Assembly (NCBI GenBank): GCA_038503035.1
Contig: JAVSML010024447.1
Coordinates: 186,001 to 250,000 of the forward strand
Direction: 5' to 3'
DNA length: 64,000 nucleotides
Source of the DNA: Crocodylus rhombifer
Lineage: Eukaryota > Chordata > Crocodylia > Crocodylidae
Positions 34,859-46,377 of the stretch are shown in pieces. Both the position numbers and the translations under genes were made by a program. Under the pieces are notes generated by a model. It did not search any database. It was not told the origin of the DNA and was given only the letters and a program-made list of their open reading frames with translations. How positions within the stretch are numbered: position 1 is the stretch's first letter; each line of letters begins with the position of its first letter.

Positions 34859-37749
34859 CCTGCACTGGATACAGAGAGAGATTTGTTTTACTGGCATGCA
34901 AAGCAGATGGCTTTGTCTCCCCTGCTGGCTTTCCTTCAGCTCCTAGTTTAAATAATCCCCTCCAGCCCAGATAATGTCTTGGAAAACATGGCTTATAGCT
35001 AGAGGCTCCAAAGGCTCAACCTATTTAGGGTATCAACAAGAAGGTTAAAGGGTGACTTGATTAGTTTTTAAGGATCACATGGAGAATAACATTTGGTAAC
35101 AGGCGCTTCAAGCTAAGAGACCCAAGTACAACAGGCTCCAATGACTATAAATTTGTCCTTGAACTAGTGGGAAGAGCTGTGGGAAATAGTCCAGCATTCA
35201 ACTACTTGGAGAGCAGCAGCCACCCTAAGAGCCATGCTCACCCCCTCAAGTATTGCCCCTTTAAACTCACCTATCGGATCAAGAAGTGATATTCTTTTCT
35301 TTCTGCCAGAAGGTGGATCCTATCTCAGGATGTTCATTTTACCATTATCCACTTCTCTTGTAAGATTGGTTTCCTGAACTGGGAACTGGAAGACCAGGGG
35401 AGTCTGTTTTGAGGTAGGTCAGGCTGTTCCAGTAATTCATTTTGCTCCTTCTCTAGCAGTTCAGTAGCTCAGGCCACAACCTGCTGTAGCTGAGCTCTGA
35501 GGACCACTAGAGAAAAACCGTGGGTGCTAATATACGACTCTTGTTTCCATGTTCTGCTTTCTGTGCAGTAAACTGAGACCTCGTTCCTTCTACCCCATGA
35601 CTAATCTGCTGCTGGTCTTTGACCTCCACAGCTACACTGAGGTTTTTACTCTGCGACTGGGTACTAGGTTTGGGGCCTGATTCTGGTTTACACTGGCTTC
35701 ATCAGTGGAGTTAACCTGATTGATATTAATGTAACTGAAGTGAGAATCAGCATTTTTTATCTAGAAGCTAAGGGTTTTTTACTTGTTGGTTTATTTAACA
35801 GATCTCCTGGACTCTCAGACTGTGAGGATAAATTCAGAAGCCTGCTGCCCTTTATACTGAACTCCCACTCACTCCTGAGTCCTCCGTGCTCACTCTGTCT
35901 GGGGCCTCTCTCGTCTGTCACGTGGTAAAGCAAAACTGGTCTCCCGAGGAAGTTCTGCTTTTTATGTTTGAGCTGAGAAGCACAAACAGATCTAGGGACT
36001 TTCCCCTGAGCAGGCTGAGTCAGGGGCTGTGCCCATACTGAAACCCAGCTGACATTTACTGACATTCACCATAAGAACAGACATTTGAGTTGCATCCACT
36101 TCCCATAAGTCAGTGCAAACAGGGAACCGGAGATGCTTCGGCATCCCAAGGCCTCTCTGCAAACACTGCGCTCAAAGAGTCCCTCGGTCAGAAGAGGCCT
36201 CCAAGTAAACTCCAGACCTGCCTCTAACCAGCTGGAAGACTGAGGATTTAGCAGAGCACCTAGGGCCACATTTCCCACAGCCTCCCAGCACAGACTAGGA
36301 CTTACAAAGGCACAGCAACAGATTTCACATCTACCTCCTATTGAATTCAATGGGGCTGAATGTATGTCTTCCATGACAGTGCTTCCTGGCTGGGACACTA
36401 CTGAGCATGCCAGTTCCCCCCATCCTCCAGGCACACCCAACACCCAGAAACATGCTGGCAAGGTCCAAGTGGAGATAGAGGCTTTGAGAGTGACTGCAGA
36501 GTAACACCCCAAGAACCTCGCTGACAGATCCACGGAGCATGGGTAGGTGCGGAGTGCCCAGGACATGATGGGACTGCAAAGTAGGTGCCTAAGAGCCTTG
36601 CCAAGATGTTTTTGTAGCTCTCTAGGGGCCTCTCTGCATCCTTAGGTGCCCAAATACCTTTGAAAATCTGTCCCTTGATCAATACCAGGATTTGTCAAGG
36701 GTGTGTGGCGAGCAGACTGCACAGAAGAAGCAGGCTGCTGTCCCTAGTGGGAAATGGCACAGCTTACCATGTTAAATGAATCATTAGGAAATGTACAGTG
36801 CAGGTATAAATACTTTTGGTTGCACTGGGGCCCAAGATGCCAGATTTAAGTGTGACCTTGTGGCCTGCAGAGATTACAGAGGGGAGCCTCATCTGAAGGG
36901 ATTTTTAGTGGGGGGGAAAGATGTTTTTAAATCACCCATTTATACTCTAAATAGGACAGTGCATGGTGCTTTCTCACAGGCTACAACAAACAGCTTCTTT
37001 GACAATACAGCCATGTAAGGGTTTGTGCCTGCACCGTACCACGCTACCTCATTCTGTTTCAAGGCATTCTAGACACCTATCGCCTAGTGGGAAGACTGCT
37101 TTTAGCATACACCGAACCCCCATTTTCTGGTGCTGAGTGCTCTCTGGGTTGCTGTATCGCATAGAGAGCTGGAAGGCAGGAAGGCCAAACAGGTTACCAG
37201 GAGTCCATGCTTCAAAATGACAAGGTACAGCTCTGATCATAAGAAGAGAGCCATATACTGACTTAGGCCTTAGCTAGAGAAGGGGCCTGGTTAGAGCTCA
37301 GGATTAATAACAGTGTAGGAATCATGTTGGGGATGAACACACAACAATTTGAGCCAGCTATGTTATTAAATGATGATGATCTACCCAGATTAGAAGATGT
37401 GCGGAGGGTGTGTCAAGTACTAGACTAGAGGGAAGGAAAGACAGCCTAGAATGAAGGTAGAGGGATAGTACCCAATACAAGATGTCCTAAAGGACCTGAC
37501 AGACCCTTACTTTGTGGCATAACAAAGGAGCCAGGGAGCCAGTCAGTTTGGAATAGAACCATGGGTGCTTGGAGGGGCAGGTCTCAATCGGTCAGAAATA
37601 CTTTAACAACCAGCCCGGCTCAAGGTAGACAAGATGTCCCATCCCTTCCCTTCCCCAGTGGTTATAACCTGTTGAGCTTTGGCTCTATAGCCCAAGAAGG
37701 GCATCCGCAGGGTGTGAGGTAGCCAAGCATTTCCTTCTCTGATTAATAC
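34859..37749. other. non-coding sequence with old repeats
   Basis: No gene recognised. Segment 35668-35757 (cctgattctggtttacac ... gtaactgaagtgagaatcag) and segment 36570-36680 (aggtgcctaagagcc ... caaatacctttgaaaatctg) are phrases of ancient amniote repeats of unknown class. The 166-codon minus frame 36066-36566 overlaps this old sequence and has no domain. Confidence 0.4.
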
Positions 37750-38906
37750 ATAGATACATAGTACCTCGTTGGTAGGGTCGGAAGGGACCTGAGCAGATCA
37801 CCAAGTCCGACCCCCTGCCATGGCAGGAAAGAGTACTGGGGTCAAACGACCCTGGCAAGGTGTTCATCCAGCCTCCTCTTAAAGACCCCCAGGGTAGGAG
37901 CCAGCACCACTTCTCTTGGAAGTTGGTTCCAGACCCTAGCCGCCCTGACAGTGAAGTCGCGCCTCCCGATGTCCAGTCTGAACCTACCCTCTGCCAGCTT
38001 GTGACCGTTATTTCTAGTCACTCCTGGTAGTGCTCAGGGGAACATGGACTCCCCCAATGCCTGCTGGTCCCCTCTGACTAGTTTGTAACAGGCCACTAGA
38101 TCCCCCCTCAGCCTTCTCTTGTGGAGGCTGAACAGGTTCAGGTCCCGCAGCCTGTCCTCATAGGGCCTGCCCTGCTGCCCCTTGATCATGCGAGTGGCCT
38201 CCTCTGGACCCTCTCCATGTTGTCCGCATCCCTCCTGAAGTGCGGTGCCCAGAACTGGACGCCGTACTCCAACTGTGGTCTGACCAGTGCCGCATGGAGG
38301 GGGAGAATCACCTCTTTGGACCTGCTCTGTGGATGCATGACAAGGTATGGTTGGCCTTCCTGACCGCGTCCCCACACTGCTGGCCCATGTTCATCTGGGC
38401 ATCAATGATGACTCCAAGATCCTTTTCTGCCTCTGCGCTGACGAGAAGGGAGTTCCCAGTCTGTAGGTATGGTGCTGGTTCTTCCTCCCCAGGTGCATCA
38501 CCCTGCACTTGTCAGTGTTGAAACCCATCCTGTTCTCATCCTCCCACCCCTGTAACCTGTCCAGGTCCAATTGCAGCCTATTCCTCCCTTCTAGTGTGCT
38601 CACTTCTCCCCATATCTTTGTGTCATCTGCGAATCTGAACAGGGTGCTTTTTACCTCGTCCAAGTCACTGATGGAAATGTTGAACAGTGCGGACCTGAAG
38701 ACCAAGCCCATACTACGAACATTAGTGTAGAGGCATTTGAGGCCTCCTGAAGATGCATGCACTGCCCCCCTAATCCCAGTACTACCCGGGCCCCTGTTGC
38801 TTACCTGGGTATTTGTTCTACACATCGTTGGTCTAGGCTGGGCTGTTCTTGATGTTCTAAACCTCTCCTGTTGCAGGGACATAAATCCCATTGTGGACAA
38901 ACCCAA
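37750..38906 (-). mobile_element. CR1 LINE with internal deletion
   Basis: On the minus strand the copy runs from an early part of ORF2 to the 3' end at about 37750. Its 3' tail carries the gggtcggaagggacctgagc block and an ATGTATC-type terminal repeat. In frame 38391-38906 the segment GGLKCLYTNVRSM is the usual start of the CR1 endonuclease domain. It is joined directly and in frame, near 38706-38711, to FRSALFNISISDLDE and FADDTKIWGE of the RT palm. The catalytic FADD codons are at 38622-38633. Most of the endonuclease and the first half of the RT are missing. Frameshifts follow near 38430 and again near 38190. Confidence 0.9.
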
Positions 38907-39097
38907 ATGATCATCCCCCTCTGCTCTTCATGCTGAGAGTCCAACCTACCCTATTTTTTGGTCAGCAGAGCAGAGCTCAGATTTCTCATAGGCAGAGAAG
39001 GGGGGAGTGGAAAAGGAAAGAGAGAGAAGAAAAGAGAAGAGAAGAGAGACACGTGGAGTCAAATTTAATTTTGGAAGAAGTTGACTGAAATCAGTGG
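38907..39097. other. non-coding flank of the palindromic insertion
   Basis: Contains a GA-rich simple stretch at about 39002-39052 and, at its right edge, the left copy of the 17-bp direct repeat (39081-39097) that flanks the palindrome. Confidence 0.6.
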
Positions 39098-39458
39098 TGT
39101 AGGTTGTACTAAGTACATAGTGTTGGTCTAAGGACATAGGCAGACAAGTTCTTTGGATAAATCTTGTATCTTTTATTAGATCAACTAAATAGTTGGACAT
39201 TTTTTTCTTAGCAAGCTTTCGGGCTTAAAAACCCTTCATCAGGCTAAAAAAGAGTCTGTAGTTGGTGTGTGCTCTTCCTGGATGGAATGAATAGTAAAGA
39301 AGCTATTTTACTATTCATTCCATCCAGGAAAAGCACACACCAACTGCAGATGCTTCCTCAGACTGACAAAGGGTTTTTAACCCCAAAAGCCTGCCAAGAA
39401 AAATTTTTCCAACTATTTAGTTTGTCTAATAAAAGATATCAGATTTACCCAAAGAACC
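39098..39458. mobile_element. palindromic Penelope-like insertion with hammerhead motif
   Basis: About 361 bp lie between near-identical 17-bp direct repeats at 39081-39097 and 39459-39475 (TTGACTGAAATCAGTGG and TTGACTGAAACCAGTGG, 16 of 17 matching). That is a long target duplication of retrotransposition type. The insert is two inverted copies of one sequence, left arm about 39135-39298 and right arm about 39307-39458, meeting at an 8-base spacer. The left arm, read on the minus strand, extends further out (tgtctgcctatgtccttag ...) than the right arm. Inverted, truncated dimers and embedded hammerhead motifs are known habits of Penelope-like retroelements. The class assignment is inference, since no reverse transcriptase is present. 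Confidence 0.65.
39207..39243 (-). ncRNA. hammerhead-ribozyme-like core
   Basis: On the minus strand the order is CTGATGA (39236-39242), a stem II with GGG/CCC base and short loop (39221-39235), and GAAA (39217-39220). A tiny stem III GC-TT-GC (39211-39216) follows, then TA as the cleavage-site dinucleotide (39209-39210). CUGAUGA, stem II, GAAA and a UH cleavage site are the invariant parts of the hammerhead. A 2-bp stem III is typical of the minimal forms in Penelope-like elements. The opposite arm (39363-39385, plus) has CTGACAA and CCCAAAA instead, so it looks dead. Stem I pairing is not obvious and activity is not shown. Confidence 0.55.
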
Positions 39459-39475
39459 TTGACTGAAACCAGTGG

Positions 39476-42400
39476 AATTTTACCAGGAATAAGTTTGCAA
39501 GGGATGATCTGCTCTGAGATGCACTCAGCAAATCCTGCTTTCCCAGCTCTCTCTCTTTAGTCCTCTTCCGTTGCACAGAATGCCTCTCCTTCATTAGAAG
39601 CAAAGCACCAGGAAGGGGGGTGTTCCCTGGATGCTTGTTGTTTTCTATGTGCTCTCTTACCCAAAGGGCTGACAATTATCCAAGCTCAGATTAGAGTTTA
39701 GTAGATCCATAGAAAAAATTTAAATTGCACCCTGACAGGAACGGCAGTGGTCAAAGAGAACATTTAGAGGGGAGATGTCACCTATGGGAGAAGCAGGAGC
39801 TTGCCAAAGAACAAAGGGAGCCAGAGCGTCAGCACATTTGGAAATGGAAGATTAGGGCATGGCCCGCAGAGAGGGGGAAAATTCCATTCTCAGGTTGTTT
39901 TGATAGTTGCTTTCTCCTTACTGATTCAAACAGGAGGTGGAAAGCTACAACCCAGGCACCTTGTAATTTATGCAACCTGCATGGTGCTATTGAAATTGTG
40001 CCTCTGACTTTCGGAGAAAATACCTAGGATACTTTTCTCCTGGTAATTCATCCATGCAATAGCAAATATGCCCCTCCAAACAACAAGTTAAGAGAACAGA
40101 AGAAAGGGGGTGGTAGAGGGGAGACAAGATGCCCCCACAACAAAACTACTCTGGGAGGACTTCCAGTATGCTGATGCAGTAGAAAGAAAACACTTTATCA
40201 CTTGTGTACTTGAGATTAATGGAGAAAGTCTAACCATCTGCTCAGGATTTTTAATTCTAGACCCCTGCCATAGAGGTCTGGATAAGCAGCAATGCTATTT
40301 ATGCTTTTTAGGTTTAACCCCTCTGTTCACAGTGCTTAGCTAAGGGCACATGCCTGATTTGCCTGCTCTTGGATGGTGTTAGCTAACATTTGTGAACATA
40401 GTATTTCCTCAACACTAATTAGGCATCCATACTAATCGCTACTCAAGAATGGTCCAGGACTAGAATAGCAAGGGGGTATGGTATAAGTCAGATTTGAAGT
40501 TATTAGCCCAAAGGCAGATAAAGGCCCCATGGCTAGAATAGAGGTAAGGGCTTCAGTTCCAGTTTGAGGAACATCAGCATTCAATGAGTACGTGAGGCCA
40601 AGGGCTGCAATGGAAAGAGGTGCTAAGAATCACGCCTAGTCAGGGGCATTGGCATGGCTGTGTCATTAAACTCAACCAAAATTAAATTTTAAAAGGCTTG
40701 AGATAAATCAACCCGCCCACTTCAATTCAAACAGTGATAATAATACATTAAGAAATCAACCATGAGGCCGGCTATTCACGTCATGCCTAAGAAAGCAGCA
40801 GTAATAGTCAGGCATGTATAATCAGGAGAAGAGACTATATATAGTTCCAAAAAATAAACTACATCTGGGAGAAGATGACAGGGCGGAGGATGATTCAAAA
40901 GGGTAAATAGTTCTCTCTGGAACACTTGGGCCTATCTCAAGACTCCCGCTGTCAATGGCTGATGCTCACTAGCCCCGAGTCTTGCTGTCAAAAATGGAAC
41001 ATCTGCATCCCACTGAATGACATCACCCCCAATTTGGACCTTGCTTGCTGGCAGGTGGTGAGCCAGTTGTCACCAAGTATGCTGTGAAAGTCAGAACCAA
41101 GTGTGCTGAGATAAATACAAGCTCTTTGACTTTGGGGGTGTAGAAATGAATGGTCTGAACTCTAAGAAATGCCTCAGTGGAACAGCTGCTGGGCCCTGTG
41201 AGGCAGGGCAGACATCTCAGGAGATTGTTTCCGATGCACGCAGAGCTATACATAGTTGGAACTTTGCATCTGAAGAACAGTAGAAATTCCAGCCCCAATG
41301 ACAGCACCGTTCACAAAGAGGAGGTGCTGCACCCACATCTGTGCATGCATAAAGCTTTCCTCCAAGGAAACAGCCAAAACGCCCCTTTCCTCTTCACTAA
41401 GCCTCGAGTCTTTCTATGCTGCCAGCCACCATTTTGTTGTGGACAGAGGAGAACAAACCTCTTGAGGAGAGAAACAGAGGAGAAACTGCAGAGGGTGCAG
41501 TGTCTTAGACCTAACGAACACAGCACCTTCCTCCATGTGCCAGGCTGTGTGGATGCTTTCATCCCTCACTGGGAGAAAACATAAAAATAGGGCTAAAGGC
41601 GCTAAGAAGACTCATGCAGAATTATCCCTTGGGAGGGACAATGTGCAGCAATGTCAGGGCCTTAGCCATAATGGTAGGGCTGATGGCAGGCATCAGGGCT
41701 TGGAAATCCCTTGGATCTCAACAGGAGGCGCCTGGACTAGTTGCTGCGTAACCCACTAATTACACAGCGAGCAGTACTGCTGGCCAGCCCCATCATTTAT
41801 AGGCTCCCAAAATAGATCAGAGCTGGCTGAAGGTCAGCCAAAGTTGTTTACAGCTGTCTGCCAAACACAGCCCTGGGCAATGATGTGTCGGTAACAAAGA
41901 CAGGCTGGGGCTATGGGGTGGGCAGCAAGGTAATGCCAAGCATTCAGAATGGCAGTGGTGCACATCACATGTGTGTTCAACTCCTTGTCCGCCCCCCGTG
42001 CCAGAGACCCTCAGCTCTGTCGGTGGAAGGGGTTAGTAGCCAAGGAACGGTTAGTGTGAAGCTGGCAGCTGGAGCTTTACCCCTATACCAGTGCTCGAGC
42101 TCTTGTTCTGGGGAGGCCCAGACTTAGCACCAGAATCAAGCTTCATCTTCCAACTGGGCCCATTCACTGCAGTACTGGGAGGGCTAAACAATGCTCATGC
42201 TATACATGTTATAGCCTATGACTCTGTGGCGGGGAATCTAGCACAGACCTTCCCCTTCATGACCCCCTCCAGCCTGCACAGACACACTCATCTTCCTTTC
42301 TTAACCAACACAGGCTCCCCTTTCCCCCACTCTCTCCCTTGAAGTTTCACAGACCACAAGACTCCTTTTCCTGGGTGCTGATGCTACATGCACTATTTTC

Positions 42401-43976
42401 ATTGCCCCCCACCGTCCCAGAATGCAAAACAGAGGAGGAGATCAGATCTCCCCACCTTCCTGGTGCCATCTTCCTGGGTTCTCTTTGATTGTAGCCTGCA
42501 GCATGCTACATAACAGGCCAGTTTCCCACAGTTAGCCAGCAGTCCTATTTTTAATCTCTGTTCGGCTTTCCTTTTTTAAAACCACCCACGGGAAACATTT
42601 CCATTTTACCCTGAAAACGACTTTGCTGTGAAAATAAATGATGAGCCCATCGTGGTGCTAAAATAAAAGCCTCCCCAGAGAAGAAAGCCACATGGCACCA
42701 AGGGGACAGTTCTGCTTTGTTCCAACAGGTTAGACACAAGGCAGCATCCTGAAGCTCTTTCGTAAGAGAAAACAATGCAGTAAATGAGACAAACAAACCA
42801 AAGAGAGGGGTTGCAGCACCAAGCTAATGGCATCAGGGGAATGATTCAGTCCAGCTACTGCAGTGAAATGAGCCGAGCCTGGCAGAATCCACTGGGATGG
42901 GCTGAAAAAAAAATGCAAGCCCCAAACTCTCTTCCATATGGGGCCAATGCCACAGCATCCCAGGGCTGAGAGTAAGTAGTATTTTGGAATGCACAGCTGC
43001 TGGTAGCTGCGCAGCTGCAATGCTTTCCCAACACAGAGGGAAATGCCCAGGGGACTGCAAAGTAGAGCGTGGGATCAGAGTGGGTAGGGAGCTGGTAAAT
43101 TATTCCATGGTAGCTGGAAGAAAGCCACAAGGTACAGCAGAAAACTGTGGTGTGTAATGTCAGAACTGCACCCACTCCCTTTTCAATGGAAGAGGAAGAA
43201 GTAGGAAGGTAACACCTAGGCCTCGGAAAGTGAGAATTCCAGGATAGACTGTACTGTGATGCATCTAACACAGGCTCCAACAGTGACCAGTCCCAGAGGG
43301 TTTAGGGGAAGGTGCATGAAATCCCATGATGGGCATGTATGTAACAATCCCTGCACAGCAGACTGTTATCCCCCTTGCCCTCCATAGTCAGGCTTGAGAA
43401 CACTTCTTCCAGTTAGAGAGGGAGTGGGTTGCCTGTGAGCCAGTAGACGAAGGATTGAATAAGCCATCCCCTCTAACCCATGCACTTCAGGCCAGATGAG
43501 GCACAGCAGCAGGGTGCATTACACCAATCCTCCTACTAGAGCTGCAAAGGGCATCAGGCTGCACACGTCAAGTCTGGCAAACTAAAAAATGGTCAGGATA
43601 CAAACAAAGAGGACAGTTCAGGGCCCGTGGTCTCTTGGCTTATTAGCCTCTCTGATCACTCCCTGGGGAACATTCTGTTCGGGCAGTGGAGGGAAAGGAG
43701 CCCAAGCTCAACAAGAGCTGTCACATTCCAGGATGTGTAGGGAACAAAAATCTCCTTGCTGCTCAGATGTGTTCATTTCAGTTACTTCCTCAGCTGGAGG
43801 CAAATAGAAACCAGTTCCTGCTTAGAGCTCCCCGTGGGAAACCTGGGTCACATTCCAGGTCACATTCAGGCTGCCTTTGTTAGCCATTTCACAGCTACTC
43901 TGTTGTACTCCCCTGGGCAGGGCCAGCTCTGAGCTATGGCAACTGCTTCCTTCTCCCTGAGCGGTCCCTTGACAGG
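39476..43976. other. non-coding sequence
   Basis: About 4.5 kb with no recognised gene or repeat. The largest frame, 41177-41584 (plus, 135 codons), and others at 42855-43280 and 39725-40027 show no domains, signal peptides or splice context. Confidence 0.45.
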
Positions 43977-43984
43977 ATCTAGAT

Positions 43985-44203
43985 CAGGGGTCAGCAATCC
44001 CCAGCACACCACTGCCAGCCCAGGCTCTAAGCAGCTGCTGCCAGCCATGGAGCCCAGGCTGCTCCCAGCAGGCAGCTGGGAGGCTGCAAGCCCTGCTGCA
44101 AGGAGACCAGGCTTTGTAGGCTGGCTGCAGCCAGGAGGCTACAAACAGCTGCTCCGGGCTCTGGCATGTCAGCGCTCTGGCCAAAAAACATTGCCTACCC
44201 CTA
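43985..44203. mobile_element. non-autonomous hAT element, 219 bp
   Basis: ATCTAGAT at 43977-43984 is repeated exactly at 44204-44211. The left end is CAGGGGTCAGCAA and the right end TTGCCTACCCCTA, an inverted repeat. The interior shares gctctggcatgtcagcgctctggcc-type sequence with the copy at 19187. Frames at 43936-44229 and 43984-44184 are spurious. Confidence 0.93.
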
Positions 44204-44211
44204 ATCTAGAT

Positions 44212-44925
44212 AATAAACAGAAAGAGTGACTGCAGGCACTGCAAAGTCTCCTTCTCAGCGTCTGCCATTCTTGGGACATCTCTCACAGGGTTGAAGTTTA
44301 AAGACCATGCTCCCCTACTAAAAGGCCAGTCAGTGCTGCTGAGATTTCACACCGGCTTTATCCCACACACCCACCTATGCATGAAATCCCCTACCCCAAA
44401 CCATCCCCAAGGCCTGCACTCTCATCTAAGGCCTTCCACAATAAGCAGGATGCCAGGAAAGAAAATGTTGCTGATTATAATCCAGTGGAGGAGCCTCTTT
44501 TGTGACTGCATGTTATCCCTCTCCCACGGTTGATAGCTGTTGCCTCTTCTTAGATTTTGAGCCTTTGGGCCAGAAGTTGTCTGTGTATGCGAACGGTGCA
44601 TGCACCGCAGGATAGCTGTTATAACAATTGACTGATCTGGTATTGACAATTCCAACGGATAATTTTACCACGTGCAAGACGGTGAAGTCTTGCAAAAAGC
44701 CTTGACGGGGTAGTGCCTTGCTCTAAGATGCACCCAGGTGAGCTTCACTTGTTCAAGGCAGAGGAACCATTTTGAGGAGAGGTACTATGCTGAAGATAAG
44801 AATGCCAGAGAGCACAAAAAGACTGGAACAACAAATGATACAACTACAACCCTGGTTAGGGTTCCTCAGAAGCAAGGAACTGGTTACAAGGAGGTACCAA
44901 AAATGGAGTAACCTTACAGGGACTG
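44212..44925. other. non-coding sequence
   Basis: No gene or repeat recognised. Confidence 0.5.
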
Positions 44926-46372
44926 TGTCACAGGGGCACTGACGTGTCCTGTGCCTTAGAGGATAGAAGGAGAGCTGTCAATCAGCAGGGCAGCGCAGCT
45001 GCTGTGACAACCAGCAGGTCAGGTGACCGGAAGGGGGCAGGACCGAGCCCTTTATAAACAGCCCAGGCCGGAGCCAGGAGCAGGAGCGTCAATGGTGATG
45101 GTCTGACTGGCTGCAATGATGCGAGGGGGGAGAGAGAACCCGGATAGAGGTATGGGAGAGAGCCAGCATTGAGCGGAGCTGGGTTTATAAGCTTGGGGCT
45201 TATGATTGTGTTGTAAGCCGGTAGGCTTCTGGTGTTTGAGTTGTAGCCGTTTGGCTCCGGATTCAGTTATCGTTACACCGGCGGACCAGGTGAGGCTGTA
45301 GGGGTATGAGGAAGCCTCACAGGGACTCCCCAGTAGCTTGGGAGTTCCTGGTGCCCAGTGGGGCACAGAGAGTGGTGCTAGTGGGTCACAGCTGCTTGCG
45401 TCAGAGAGGCGCGGTGTGCAGGGTTTTGGACCCCAGCCTGTGAGGGCGGTATTTGGCCCCAGAGGGGGCGAGAAGCGTGGGAGGCGCGGCATAGGCCCCA
45501 GAGGGGGTGAGAAGCTCTGGGAGCGGGCGAGCGCACCAGGAAGAACCCTAAGAGAGGGTGAGTGCACTGAGGGAAGCCCCAGGGGCAGGAGCATGTGCTG
45601 AGGTGCTCCAGGAGAGGGCGCAGGTACCAAGAGAGGCCCCAGGAATAGGTGGGGCATTTTTCTGATTACTAGAAACCCCGTACAGGGAGACTAAAAATGA
45701 TCCTAGGGGGGTTCCTCAGTATTGGGGACCCCGAGGGGCCTAAAGGGCTAGGTAAGGCTTTGGTTGCCTGAGCCTAAGCGGACACCAAGGATTGACAGGA
45801 CCCCGAGGGGTCAGGTAGGCCAGGTAAGGCTCAGGTCACCTGAGCCTAAACAGACTCAATGTTGGCAAGAACTCAGTAGGGTTAGAAAAGCCAAGTAAGG
45901 CTCCGGCCGCCTGAGCCTAATCTGGTATCCGCCATTAACTGACTTCAGAGGGGCCAGTAAAGGCTTTAGGAAGCCAGCCCAGTTGGGTGAGAGAAGCCCA
46001 GTGGCACCAGACAAGGGGTGCTGGTTGTGAAAACAGGCCCGGGGGTGCCAGGGAGGAGCACCAGGGCAGGATGAGCCCAAAAGGCGCCGGAGGGCAAAAG
46101 CAGAACAACGGCCAGGAACAACTGCGAGGCTTGGGGCATGCTAAAGGGGAGGTAGGAGGCATGCATTGCCCATAAGGCTGGGGGTGTTGGTGCACCCCAC
46201 TTTGAACGGAGGTAATACCAGCACGGTGTCAAGGTGAGAGTAGGCAGCCTCCCTTACTGAACTTATAAGAACAAAGAAGTGGCGGGCAAGACAAGGGTGC
46301 TGGATCACCATAATTGACACGGCAGGGGGTGCTAGCGAGCTCATAGCCACTCACAGGCTCCACTCCGTGACA
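44926..46372 (+). mobile_element. solo LTR, family A copy 2
   Basis: It begins TGTCACAGGGG and ends CCGTGACA, giving inverted ends TGTCAC/GTGACA. The flanks GACTG (44921-44925) and GGCTG (46373-46377) fit a 5-bp target duplication with one mismatch. A TATA box TTTATAAA lies at 45051-45058. The interior shares blocks with 30491-31436. It is extended by a GC-rich section (45400-45620) and repeats of roughly 60-95 bp built on aggtaaggct...cctgagcctaa (45720-45925). No gag, pol or env is present. The minus frame 45052-45657 (201 codons) is proline-rich noise from the minisatellite. Confidence 0.65.
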
Positions 46373-46377
46373 GGCTG

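Noticed and set aside
36066..36566. 166-codon minus-strand frame
   Set aside because: No domain, no splice signals, and its flank contains ancient repeat phrases. Chance is more likely than a gene.
45052..45657. 201-codon minus-strand frame, Pro/Leu/Ser-rich
   Set aside because: It is antisense to LTR family A and its repetitiveness comes from the minisatellite units.
30491..46372. Reading the two family-A LTRs as the two ends of one provirus
   Set aside because: They differ greatly in length and sequence, have different flanking bases, and the interval holds CR1, hAT and Penelope-like insertions but no gag, pol or env.
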